Below, piece after piece: positions 1 to 9,910 of a stretch of 35,020 nt of DNA. Origin of the DNA: Gammaproteobacteria bacterium (GTDB lineage: Bacteria; Pseudomonadota; Gammaproteobacteria; UBA6429; Thiohalophilaceae); the NCBI GenBank assembly GCA_029881995.1, contig JAOULO010000037.1, positions 1 through 35,020 on the forward strand. Reading direction: 5' to 3'. How positions within the stretch are numbered: position 1 is the stretch's first letter; each line of letters begins with the position of its first letter. The translations under genes were made by a program, and so were the position numbers. Below the pieces are notes generated by a model. That model was not told where the DNA came from. It was given only the letters and a program-made list of their open reading frames with translations, and did no database searches.

Positions 1-297
1 ATGCGCTTCACCTGTAATTCCACTATCACAAATGGATGAAATCCGAGGAACATTGGCCGTTTGCATAACTGAACAATGAGAGACCTTACTGCCCTGCAAA
101 AGACCCACCTCAGCATACTGGCCGACCTGCACCAGGTGATAACCAAATAGCGTGGGTAAAATACCATCCAGTTGAGATTTTTCTTCCTCGGCCAGTTGTT
201 GTCCCAATGGAGTTTGATACCAACGGGCTAATTGGCAGGTAATTTCATACGCCGTCCCACATTTATGAAAAGGTTTTTGCTTGTTCGATAACATCAT
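1..297 (-). CDS. YafS-type SAM-dependent methyltransferase, N-terminal part (runs off the window)
   Basis: This frame is open for 99 codons from an ATG pair at 297/294 to the window edge. The N-terminus reads LARWYQTPLGQQLAEEE, then a segment with LFGYHLVQVGQ. This matches the start of the class I methyltransferases next to mltD/gloB/rnhA in gammaproteobacteria (E. coli YafS type), where a W-x-x-TPLG motif comes before the SAM-binding fold. The SAM-binding glycine loop lies beyond the edge and cannot be checked. The gene is divergent from mltD, as yafS-like genes are, but gloB, which often lies between the two, is absent here. The family call is fairly secure. The methyl-acceptor substrate is unknown. 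Confidence 0.75.
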   Translation of the reverse strand, partial: MMLSNKQKPFHKCGTAYEITCQLARWYQTPLGQQLAEEEKSQLDGILPTLFGYHLVQVGQYAEVGLLQGSKVSHCSVMQTANVPRISSICDSGITGEAH

Positions 298-504
298 TGA
301 TATCAATTTTTCTATTTTGTCGAAATTATTAACTGTGTTTGATAGTCAACAGGTGATTTGTTTGACATTTTTTTCACCAAATTCAAGTTTTTTTATTAAC
401 TGTCGTTATATCTCATAATGGAAACCAATAACTTGACCACCGGGATGACAAGTTCTAACATCACTCAAAGAATAATCTGTATCTTAATAATTATCCAAGA
501 AAAA
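298..504. promoter_or_regulatory. AT-rich divergent intergenic region between the methyltransferase gene and mltD
   Basis: About 200 bp, strongly AT-rich, between two divergent genes, so it should hold both promoters. A TTGACA hexamer lies at 362-367 on the plus strand, but no convincing -10 sits at the right distance, so no exact promoter is called. The frame of mltD stays open upstream to an ATG at 418. That extension has no signal-peptide features and would bury the lipoprotein signal, so it is treated as non-coding leader. Confidence 0.4.
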
Positions 505-2055
505 ATGCGAAGTATTTTAACTGTTTTTCTGCTTTTCCCCCTGCTCGTTTCCTGCGCCACGTTCGGCCCGGATAACATTGTTCAAAACGATAAACCCGTT
601 GAAACCACAGAAACACCCGGTGATATCTGGGATCGTATTCGCAACGGTTTTACCCTGGGAACATTTGAGCACCCTCGAATCCAACGACAACTGGACTGGT
701 ATAGTCGCCACCCGGAATACATGGCTAGGGTATCTGAACGCGCTAAACCCTATATGTATTACATCGTTGAGGAATTGAAAAAAAACGATATCCCCATGGA
801 ACTGGCCCTGCTACCCATCGTAGAAAGTGCCTTTAAGCCCTTTGCCTATTCTCATGGGCGTGCCTCCGGTATCTGGCAGTTTATTCCTTCCACCGGACGG
901 CGTTACGGTTTACCGCAAAACTGGTGGTACGATGGTCGTCGTGATGTGTATGCCTCAACCCAGGGGGCGATTCGACTGTTACTCAACTTGAAACGAGACT
1001 TCAAAGGTGACTGGTTACTGGCCCTGGCAGCCTACAACTCCGGTTCAGGGACAGTACACCGTGCGATTCGTCGAAGTAAACGTCGTAATGGGGCCGTTGA
1101 TTTCTGGTCGTTGGAACTGCCAAAAGAGACCAGGGCCTATGTCCCTAAATTGATCGCCTTAAAACAGCTTATCCAAAATCCCGCCAAATTTGATATGGAA
1201 ATACCACCTATTGCGGACAAACCCTACTTTGAGCGTATCGATGTGGGCTCCCAGATAGACCTGGCTGTGGCCGCCGAAATGGCAGATATCGAACTAGATG
1301 AATTGTATGAACTGAACCCTGGCTATAACCGCTGGGCGACAGCTCCTAACGGCCCTAATTACCTGCTTTTGCCACTGGATAAAGCAGATGTCTTCAAAGA
1401 ACGTCTGGCACAGCTTCCTGAACAGGATCGTATTCGTTGGGTTCGACACAAAATTAAATCGGGTGAAACCATCAGTGATATTGCTATGAAATATCACACC
1501 AGCATCCGAACCATCAAACGAGTCAACCGTATGCGAGGCAATATGCTGCGTGTCGGTCGTTCTCTGACCATCCCTGTCGCCAGCAAAAACCTGCGAAGCT
1601 ATAAGCTCAGCGCCAACCAGCGTAAGAAGACACTACAGAATATTCCACGTAGTGGCGTCAAACTCAGCTATATCGTTCAACCAGGTGATACCTTCTGGGA
1701 TCTGGCACAGCAACACCGTGTCGGTGTCCGACAGCTGGCTCGTTGGAATGGCATGGCACCCCGGGATCCCCTGACTCCGGGGCAGAAACTGGTGATCTGG
1801 TCACGCAGCGGTATCACTACCTCTAGTGGTATCGACCACAATGATGTTGGAGTCCCTCCCAGCAGAAAAATTACCACACGAATTGGATATAAAGTTCGCC
1901 GAGGTGATTCTCTGGCGCGAATTTCACAAAAATTCAAAGTCAGTATTAATCAGCTGAAACGTTGGAATAAAAGCCGTTTACGAAGTGATAGCCTGTTACG
2001 TCCCGGTCAACACCTGACCCTGTTCGTCGATGTCATGCACCAGTCTGGTGGTTAG
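505..2055 (+). CDS. mltD: Membrane-bound lytic murein transglycosylase D (lipoprotein, SLT + 3 LysM)
   Basis: MltD cleaves the MurNAc-GlcNAc bond of peptidoglycan to give 1,6-anhydroMurNAc ends, acting from the inner face of the outer membrane. The ATG at 505 was chosen because it starts a lipoprotein signal (MRSILTVFLLFPLLVSC; lipobox LVSC, lipidated Cys17). The in-frame ATG at 418 would add 29 residues ahead of it. The SLT domain holds ALLPIVESAF, with the probable catalytic Glu at residue 107, followed by GIWQFIP and ALAAYNSG. Three LysM peptidoglycan-binding repeats follow, beginning about RHKIKSGET, YIVQPGDTF and YKVRRGDSL. The product is 516 residues. It converges on yejF with only 15 bp between the stop codons and no clear terminator. 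Confidence 0.95.
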   Translation: MRSILTVFLLFPLLVSCATFGPDNIVQNDKPVETTETPGDIWDRIRNGFTLGTFEHPRIQRQLDWYSRHPEYMARVSERAKPYMYYIVEELKKNDIPMELALLPIVESAFKPFAYSHGRASGIWQFIPSTGRRYGLPQNWWYDGRRDVYASTQGAIRLLLNLKRDFKGDWLLALAAYNSGSGTVHRAIRRSKRRNGAVDFWSLELPKETRAYVPKLIALKQLIQNPAKFDMEIPPIADKPYFERIDVGSQIDLAVAAEMADIELDELYELNPGYNRWATAPNGPNYLLLPLDKADVFKERLAQLPEQDRIRWVRHKIKSGETISDIAMKYHTSIRTIKRVNRMRGNMLRVGRSLTIPVASKNLRSYKLSANQRKKTLQNIPRSGVKLSYIVQPGDTFWDLAQQHRVGVRQLARWNGMAPRDPLTPGQKLVIWSRSGITTSSGIDHNDVGVPPSRKITTRIGYKVRRGDSLARISQKFKVSINQLKRWNKSRLRSDSLLRPGQHLTLFVDVMHQSGG

Positions 2056-2070
2056 GGTTGATATAAGATC

Positions 2071-3696
<1,626 letters not shown>

Positions 3697-3698
3697 AT

Positions 3699-4736
3699 CT
3701 ATCCCCGCCTGATATCCAGGGCCTCGCGCAGGGCCTCACCAATAAAAATTAACAGTACCAGCGTCCCGACCAGGCAGCCAAAGGTCGTCATCGACAGCCA
3801 CCAGGCCTCAATATTCTCCTTACCCTGGGCCAGTAACTCGCCAATGCTCGGGGTAGTCGGTGGTACCCCCAGGCCCAGGTAATCCAGACTGGTCAGGGCC
3901 ATAATGGCGGCACTGATACGAAATGGCAGGAAGGTAATCACCGGCGTCATACTGTTAGGTAATAAATGCCTGAACATAATGGCCCGGTTACTCACTCCCA
4001 TGGCCTTGGCCGCCGTGATGTAATCCATATTGCGTCCACGCAGAAACTCCGCCCGCACATAATCGGCCAGTCCCATCCAGCCAAACAGGGAGAGTAAAAC
4101 GATCAACAGTAATACGCTGGGTTCAAACAGGGAGGCAAAGATGATTAATAAATACAATTCCGGCATGGAGCCCCAGATCTCGATCAGGCGCTGGGCAAAC
4201 AGGTCAAATCGTCCGCCAAGATAACCCTGCATCGCACCGGCTAAGACCCCGAGCAAAACACCAATGACAGTCAATACAAAGGCAAACAAAATGGACAGGC
4301 GGAAACCATAGATTAATCTGGCCAGAACATCTCGCCCCCTGTCATCGGTTCCCAGTAGATTATCCGTTGAAGGAGGTGCCGGGTTGGGGTGATGGGTAAA
4401 GTAATTAATGGTGTCGTAACGATAGGGATTCACAGGATAGACAGCCCAATTGTCCCCTGCCTCAATCAGTTGACGAACATGGGGGTCGGTATAATCGGCT
4501 TCTGTTGCAAAATCCCCACCAAAGGCGGTCTCCGGATAAGTTTTCACCAATGGGAAATAAAACGAACCCTGATAATAAACAATCAGGGGTTTATCATTAC
4601 TGATCACTTCCGCAAACAGACTGAACACAAACAGAAACGTAAATATCCACAGACTGTAATAGCCCCGACGATTGGCCTTGAAACGCCGCCACGCACGAGT
4701 CGTCAAATCTTCGGATTGCTGAGTTATGTCATTCAT
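3699..4736 (-). CDS. yejE: ABC transporter inner-membrane permease YejE
   Basis: One of two permease subunits of the YejABEF peptide importer. At 345 residues it matches the family length. A hydrophobic segment near the N-terminus (LWIFTFLFVFSLFAEVIS) is followed by a periplasmic region of about 100 residues and then the multi-helix BPD_transp_1 domain. The coupling EAA-type loop is around DYVRAEFLRGRNMDYITAAKAMG, and LLGTDDRGRDVLARL is typical of DppC/OppC-type permeases. It sits between yejB and yejF with 2-bp spacers, so the subunits are made from one message. Confidence 0.93.
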   Translation of the reverse strand: MNDITQQSEDLTTRAWRRFKANRRGYYSLWIFTFLFVFSLFAEVISNDKPLIVYYQGSFYFPLVKTYPETAFGGDFATEADYTDPHVRQLIEAGDNWAVYPVNPYRYDTINYFTHHPNPAPPSTDNLLGTDDRGRDVLARLIYGFRLSILFAFVLTVIGVLLGVLAGAMQGYLGGRFDLFAQRLIEIWGSMPELYLLIIFASLFEPSVLLLIVLLSLFGWMGLADYVRAEFLRGRNMDYITAAKAMGVSNRAIMFRHLLPNSMTPVITFLPFRISAAIMALTSLDYLGLGVPPTTPSIGELLAQGKENIEAWWLSMTTFGCLVGTLVLLIFIGEALREALDIRRG

Positions 4737-4738
4737 GT

Positions 4739-5791
4739 TCAGTTATTCATCGACTCAAATTGAATTCGGGGATCGACCAGCACATAACAGATATCCGTCA
4801 GGAGTTTGGCAACCAGACCCAACAGGGTAAACAGATACAGGGTGCCCAGCACCACAGGATAGTCACGTTTTAAAATGGACTCGTAAGACAGCAGGCCCAG
4901 CCCATCCAGAGAAAAAATAGATTCAATCAGAATACTGCCCGCGAAAAAGGCGCCAATGAAGGCACTGGGGAAACCAGTCACCAGGGGGATCATGGCATTG
5001 CGAAAGATATGTTTGTACAGCACCGCATTTTCTGTCAGGCCCTTAGCCCTGGCGGTAATGACATATTGTTTACGGATCTCTTCGATAAAACTGTTCTTGG
5101 TGAGCATGGTCATGACAGCAAAGCTGCCGACAGTAAGAGAGATCACGGGTAAAGTGATGTGCCACAGGTAATCGGAAATCTTTCCATACCAGCTGAGTTC
5201 TTCCCAGTTGTCCGACACCAGGCCACGTAGCGGGAACACATCAAAAAAACTGCCGCCACCAAATAACACCAGCAGGAAAATACCCAATACAAAACCAGGA
5301 ATGGCATAACCGACCAGGATAACGGTACTACTGACCACATCGAAGCGACTGCCATCTCGCATGGCTTTAGTGATCCCAAGTGGAATACAAAGCGCATAAA
5401 CCAGAATGAATGTCCAAATACCGAGAGTAATGGAAACCGGTAATTTTGAGATAATCAGCTCCATTACCGATTGCTGGTGAAAATAACTATCCCCCAGATC
5501 AAAAGTGGCATAGTCGGCCATCATACTGAAAAACCGTTCATGGGCCGGTTTGTCAAAGCCGTAAATGGCATTTAACTCCTTGAGCTTTTCATCATCCAGC
5601 CCTTTATTACCACGATAAAGCTGCACCGTGCTGCCCGCCGCTTCTGAGCCAGCACCATGGCCCTGTAACTGATTGATCATCTGTTCAACAGGACCTCCGG
5701 GTACAAATTGAGTCACGATAAACGTCACCAGCATGACACCGAACAGGGTCGGTATCATCAACATCAGTCGTTTTAGAATATAAGCTGCCAT
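4739..5791 (-). CDS. yejB: ABC transporter inner-membrane permease YejB
   Basis: Second permease of the YejABEF importer, DppB/OppB type, 350 residues. The N-terminal helix (LMLMIPTLFGVMLVTFIVTQ) followed by FVPGGPVEQM is characteristic of the family. The periplasmic insert after it carries GFDKPAHERF. The cytoplasmic coupling loop is at about IRKQYVITARAKGLTE. It starts 3 bp after the yejA stop codon, so it is probably translationally coupled to the binding-protein gene. Confidence 0.93.
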   Translation of the reverse strand: MAAYILKRLMLMIPTLFGVMLVTFIVTQFVPGGPVEQMINQLQGHGAGSEAAGSTVQLYRGNKGLDDEKLKELNAIYGFDKPAHERFFSMMADYATFDLGDSYFHQQSVMELIISKLPVSITLGIWTFILVYALCIPLGITKAMRDGSRFDVVSSTVILVGYAIPGFVLGIFLLVLFGGGSFFDVFPLRGLVSDNWEELSWYGKISDYLWHITLPVISLTVGSFAVMTMLTKNSFIEEIRKQYVITARAKGLTENAVLYKHIFRNAMIPLVTGFPSAFIGAFFAGSILIESIFSLDGLGLLSYESILKRDYPVVLGTLYLFTLLGLVAKLLTDICYVLVDPRIQFESMNN

Positions 5792-5794
5792 ATT

Positions 5795-7585
5795 TTATTT
5801 TTTCTTATGCCACCAGCTCATCACAGCCCAGGACTCTGCTTCATAATAAAGGGGCTGTGTTTTCGGTTTATTGAATTTATCCCAGTATGCCACTCGATGT
5901 ACATTGATAAACCAGTTAGGTACCAGATATTCTCCATGCAATAATACCCTATCCAGTGCCCGCACAGCGGTAATCAATTGTTTACGGTTTTTTGAAAACA
6001 CGGCCTCATCGATCAGTGCATCCACCACCGGATCATTAATGCCAATCAGGTTGCGTGAACCCTCCTGCTTGGCTGAACGGGAATGCCAGAAATTATAGAG
6101 CTCATTACCCGGCGATTGTGACTGGCTATACGAAGACACCATCAAATCAAATTCAAAAGTACGCATACGGCGAATATAGAGTGATACGTCCACGGTACGA
6201 TAGCGTACAGTGATTCCTAATTTTTTCAGATGATGGGCATAGGGGGCCAGGATGCGTTCAAACCCCTTCTGGGCTAGCATAACTTCAAATTCAAAGACTC
6301 TGCCCTGCTTGTTCTTTAAAACACCATCCCGAATTTGCCAGCCTGCCTGCTCTAGTAAATCCTTTGCCTGTTTCAGGTTCTCGCGTAAATCACCCGGCCT
6401 ATCGGTTTGTGATGGTTTCCAGACCTTATTAAAAATATCGGGATCGAGTTTATGGCGATACTTGTTCAATAAGCGAAGCTCGCTTCCCTCGGGCAGGCCC
6501 GTTGCGGCCAGTTCACTATTACTGAAGTAGCTGTCACAACGGGTGTATTGTCCATAAAACAGGTTCTTATTTGACCAGTTAAAATCAAATGCCAGTGCCA
6601 GGGCCTTGCGTACCCGCTTATCTTTGAACAGTTCACGTCGGGTATTGAAAAAGAAGCCCTGCATACCGGCGATATTTTTATGCTGCAGGGTTTCATTGAT
6701 AATCAGTTTGTTATCAAATTGAGGACCGACGTAGCCCTTCGCCCACTGCTTGGAATAATTTTCGAGGCGAAAATCATATTCCCCCGCTTTCAGGGCCTCA
6801 AGCTGGACCGTCTCATCTTTGTAATACTTGTAAGTAATACGATCAAAATTAAACATACCACGGCGAGTATTCAGATCTTTTGCCCAGTAGTCTGGATTGC
6901 GGGTATAGGTAATATCCTTACCGAGCTGATAATTATCGATGATGTAGGGCCCACTGCCGATAGGTTTGGTGCGGCTGAGTTTATCAAACGCGTTTTTCCC
7001 TACCCACTTACGGGCAAATACCGGCATTTGTGCCGTAATCAAATGAATCTCTGGATTGATACGCGCAAAATCAAACCGAATCTTGCGCTGCCCAAGGACG
7101 GTGGCCTTTTTGATATCTGCCCAGTAAAAACGGTATTGTGGATTGGCTTTGTCACTTTTTAAGGTATCGAATGAAAACTTTACATCATCGGCCAGAACCG
7201 GTGCCCCATCAGAAAACCGCGCCCTGGGATTCAATCGAAAAGTGACTGACAATTTGTCTGCAGCAAGCTGTATATCCTCTGCCAGGTGGGCGTACAGGCT
7301 ATAGGGCTCATCCTGGCTTTGTACCATGAGAGGCTCAAAGATGAGCAGGGTCAGTCCATCGGCTGCAGAACCTTTAAGCAAATAAGGATTCAGACTATCA
7401 AAATTACCAAAGCCGGAAAGTACCAGATCACCTCCTTTGCGAGCATTTGGGTCTACATAATCGAAATGCTTGAAGCTGACTGGGTACTTGGGAGTATAAC
7501 CCAGCGCGATAGAAGGGGAAGCGACAACAGATTGGTAAAAAAGCAGGCTGCTAAGGGCAATAATAAGTCGACAGGTCATCTGCAT
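5795..7585 (-). CDS. yejA: Periplasmic peptide-binding protein YejA (SBP family 5)
   Basis: Extracellular solute-binding protein that delivers peptides to YejBEF in the periplasm. The start carries a signal peptide (CRLIIALSSLLFYQSVVAS, cleavage expected near VAS-PS). SBP_bac_5 features include GYTPKYPVSFKHFDY, ARFSDGAPVLADDVKFSF and the GSGPY-type turn (IGSGPYIID). Length is 596 residues against about 604 in E. coli. Two starts are close together: ATG at 7585 and ATG at 7579. A GGA element sits at a better distance from the second, so the true protein may lack the first two residues. It is first in the operon and divergent from fabI across about 170 bp. Confidence 0.93.
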   Translation of the reverse strand: MQMTCRLIIALSSLLFYQSVVASPSIALGYTPKYPVSFKHFDYVDPNARKGGDLVLSGFGNFDSLNPYLLKGSAADGLTLLIFEPLMVQSQDEPYSLYAHLAEDIQLAADKLSVTFRLNPRARFSDGAPVLADDVKFSFDTLKSDKANPQYRFYWADIKKATVLGQRKIRFDFARINPEIHLITAQMPVFARKWVGKNAFDKLSRTKPIGSGPYIIDNYQLGKDITYTRNPDYWAKDLNTRRGMFNFDRITYKYYKDETVQLEALKAGEYDFRLENYSKQWAKGYVGPQFDNKLIINETLQHKNIAGMQGFFFNTRRELFKDKRVRKALALAFDFNWSNKNLFYGQYTRCDSYFSNSELAATGLPEGSELRLLNKYRHKLDPDIFNKVWKPSQTDRPGDLRENLKQAKDLLEQAGWQIRDGVLKNKQGRVFEFEVMLAQKGFERILAPYAHHLKKLGITVRYRTVDVSLYIRRMRTFEFDLMVSSYSQSQSPGNELYNFWHSRSAKQEGSRNLIGINDPVVDALIDEAVFSKNRKQLITAVRALDRVLLHGEYLVPNWFINVHRVAYWDKFNKPKTQPLYYEAESWAVMSWWHKKK

Positions 7586-7756
7586 CCAATCTGTTATACG
7601 TCAATCAATTGTAGTTGTTTTTGGTTATCAGGCTATTAATTTTAACCTAGTTTCTTTCGCTTACGGACGTTATCATAGCGGACTAACAATATAAACAAAT
7701 CCGAAAATTTACTAATACTTCAATATTACATTAATAAACGACGAGGGTACTTCGAT
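7586..7756. promoter_or_regulatory. Divergent promoter region yejA / fabI
   Basis: A 171-bp AT-rich gap between the divergent yejA and fabI genes must hold both promoters. The fabI ribosome site is visible as GAGGGT about 10 bp before its ATG. No operator (for example a FabR- or FadR-like palindrome) could be recognised with confidence. Confidence 0.4.
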
Positions 7757-8548
7757 ATGGGTTTTTTACAAGGTAAACGCGCACTCATCGTGGGTCTGGC
7801 CAGCAACCGCTCAATCGCCTGGGGAATTGCCAAGGCCATGAAGGAACAGGGTGCCGAACTGGCATTTACCTACCAGACCGATAAATTGAAAGGACGTGTT
7901 GACAAAATGGCCACTGAGCTTGGCTCAGATATCGTTTTACCCTGTGATGTGGCCTACGACGACCAGATTGAGGCGGTATTTAGCGATCTGGGAAAATCCT
8001 GGGATGGCCTGGATAGTATTATTCACTCCGTGGCCTTCGCCCCAAAAGAGGAACTGGAAGGCGCCTACCTGGATTCTGTCACCCGTGACGGTTTTAATAT
8101 GGCCCATGAGATCAGCTCCTACAGCTTCACCGCTCTGGCCAAGGCAGGCCGAGGCATGATGGCAGGTCGAAATGGCTCTCTGCTGACCCTGAGTTATCTG
8201 GGTGCCGTACGAGCCATGCCAAGCTATAACGTCATGGGACTGGCTAAGGCCAGCCTAGAGGCCAATGTACGCTACATGGCCCAGAACCTGGGACCTGAGG
8301 GTATCCGTGTCAATGGTATCTCTGCCGGCCCTATCAAGACCCTGGCAGCGGCTGGTATCAACAGTTTCCGCAAAATGCTGGCTGAGGTGGAAAAAACGGC
8401 ACCACTGCGTCGTAATGTGACGATTGAAGATGTAGGTAATGCCGCGGCCTTCCTCTCATCAGAGCTGGCCAGCGGAATTACCGGTGAAATCACATATGTT
8501 GACTGTGGTTATAGCACGATCGGGATGCGGCCACTGGATTCAGAATAA
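7757..8548 (+). CDS. fabI: Enoyl-[acyl-carrier-protein] reductase (NADH), FabI type
   Basis: Reduces trans-2-enoyl-ACP in the last step of each fatty-acid elongation cycle (cytoplasm, type II FAS). The protein is 263 residues. The N-terminal cofactor loop is [16 protein letters not shown]. Catalytic residues follow the FabI pattern: Tyr147, then Tyr157 and Lys164 seven residues apart (YNVMGLAK), equivalent to E. coli Tyr146/156/163. Position 93, where E. coli has the triclosan-contact Gly, is Ala (HSVAFAP), a common natural variant. A hairpin follows the stop. The gene is flanked by yejA and a symporter gene. In the Pseudomonas-like order ppiD would be the direct neighbour. Confidence 0.97.
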   Translation: MGFLQGKRALIVGLASNRSIAWGIAKAMKEQGAELAFTYQTDKLKGRVDKMATELGSDIVLPCDVAYDDQIEAVFSDLGKSWDGLDSIIHSVAFAPKEELEGAYLDSVTRDGFNMAHEISSYSFTALAKAGRGMMAGRNGSLLTLSYLGAVRAMPSYNVMGLAKASLEANVRYMAQNLGPEGIRVNGISAGPIKTLAAAGINSFRKMLAEVEKTAPLRRNVTIEDVGNAAAFLSSELASGITGEITYVDCGYSTIGMRPLDSE

Positions 8549-8555
8549 ACGCTCC

Positions 8556-8593
8556 GGCCTGAGGGTGAACAATAAACCTTCAGGCCTGCTTTT
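8556..8593 (+). terminator. Hairpin terminator between convergent fabI and symporter genes
   Basis: GGCCTGAGGG (8556-8565) pairs with CCTTCAGGCC (8577-8586) with one G-T wobble, and TTTT follows at 8590-8593. It lies 8 bp after the fabI stop and overlaps the symporter stop codon on the other strand, so it serves fabI best. The T-run is short. Confidence 0.65.
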
Positions 8594-9863
8594 CCCCTGT
8601 CAGAAGCCCCTCTTCTCCCTCTGAATGGGCAATAATTACCGCCCCACAGGAATCACTGAAAATATTCACCGCCGTACGGCACATATCCAGCACCCTATCC
8701 ACAGCCAGGATGAGGCCAATCCCCTCAGCCGGTAGACCGATAGTTGCCAGGATAATAGAAATGGCTACCAGGCTCGCTGAGGGTATGGCAGCGACACCAA
8801 TGGAAGTCAACAGGGCCACCACCACAACCGTAAACTGGGTCGTCAGACTCAGCTCCAGTCCGTAGGCCTGTGCAATAAACAGGGCTGCTACACACTCATA
8901 GAGGGCCGTCCCGTCCATGTTCACCGTTGCCCCGAGGGGAAGGACAAAAGAGCTGGTACGGTTGGAAACGCCGGCATTTTTCTCCACACACTCCATGGTC
9001 AAAGGCAGAGTCGCGGCGGATGAAGAAGTTGAAAAGGCCGTGAGCAAGGCCGGGGCCATCGCCTTAAAATGTCTTACCGGGTTCAAACCTGTGAGGAGCT
9101 TCATCAGCATGGGGAGAATGATCAAAAAATGGATCAACAGCGCAAACAGCACAGTGATGAAAAATACGGCCAGCGGTTTGAATGCCCCAAGTCCCGTATT
9201 CATTACAACCTTGGCCACCAGGGCATATACACCAATGGGAGCAAATCGCATGACCCACTCGGTGATCTTCATCATTACCTCAAAAAGGCCCTGCCAGAAA
9301 TTAAACTGGGACTCTGCATAAGGCTCACTGATGCGAGTCATGAAATAGCCAAAGACGATACTGAAAAATATCAGCCCGAGCATTTGACCATTCGCAGCGG
9401 CGGCCACCACATTGGTTGGCACCATACTGAGAAAGACACCTGCAATATCCGAGGTATCTTTACCGCCGACCTTGGACTCCACAGTCGCCACCGCATCTGC
9501 GCTCAAACCAAGAACATTTTTCGCAGCCTGGCCATCGATGATACCTGGATTAAACAGATTGACTAAAAACAGGCCGGTGAGAATGGCCAACAGACTGGAT
9601 GTCATATAAAACAGGAGGGACTTTGCACCGAGTCTACCCAGCCCTTTCCCTCCCCCAATGCCTGCAATACCGGTAATAAGGGAAGCAACGACCAGGGGGA
9701 CAATGATCATCTTCAGGGCATTTAGAAAGAGTGTGCCGATGAAATCGAAGACCGCATAAAAGCGAATTCCGAATATTGCGCTGTCAGGAGAAAAAATCAG
9801 CCCGGTAACTGTTGCCAGTACCAGGGCGATAATGATTTGCCAGTGTAGAGCCAGTTTTCGCAT
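8580..9863 (-). CDS. Dicarboxylate/amino acid:cation symporter (DAACS family)
   Basis: Inner-membrane secondary transporter of the GltP/DctA (SLC1) fold, probably taking up glutamate/aspartate or C4-dicarboxylates with H+ or Na+. The diagnostic parts are visible: the serine-rich re-entrant loop with TSSSAATLP, and LGATVNMDGTAL carrying the NMDGT cation-site motif. The second hairpin region and helix 8 (AVDRVLDMCRTAVNIFSDS) include the Asp/Arg/Asn residues of the substrate site. The frame extends upstream to a TTG at 9869. The ATG at 9863 is preferred, with AGG upstream, giving 427 residues. The gene sits between fabI and ppiD. Substrate choice cannot be settled by eye. Confidence 0.9.
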   Translation of the reverse strand: MRKLALHWQIIIALVLATVTGLIFSPDSAIFGIRFYAVFDFIGTLFLNALKMIIVPLVVASLITGIAGIGGGKGLGRLGAKSLLFYMTSSLLAILTGLFLVNLFNPGIIDGQAAKNVLGLSADAVATVESKVGGKDTSDIAGVFLSMVPTNVVAAAANGQMLGLIFFSIVFGYFMTRISEPYAESQFNFWQGLFEVMMKITEWVMRFAPIGVYALVAKVVMNTGLGAFKPLAVFFITVLFALLIHFLIILPMLMKLLTGLNPVRHFKAMAPALLTAFSTSSSAATLPLTMECVEKNAGVSNRTSSFVLPLGATVNMDGTALYECVAALFIAQAYGLELSLTTQFTVVVVALLTSIGVAAIPSASLVAISIILATIGLPAEGIGLILAVDRVLDMCRTAVNIFSDSCGAVIIAHSEGEEGLLTGEKQA

Positions 9864-9910
9864 CGTCAATGCCTGTCTGGTTTGCCAGCTTAACTACTCT
9901 GGCTTAGTGA

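Noticed and set aside
418-504. Upstream ATG giving MltD 29 extra N-terminal residues
   Set aside because: It would place the lipoprotein signal and lipobox internally. The ATG at 505 fits the signal peptide directly.
8030-8042. Ala instead of Gly at the triclosan-contact position 93 of FabI as a sign of drug resistance
   Set aside because: Alanine occurs naturally at this place in other FabI enzymes that are triclosan-sensitive. It does not show resistance.
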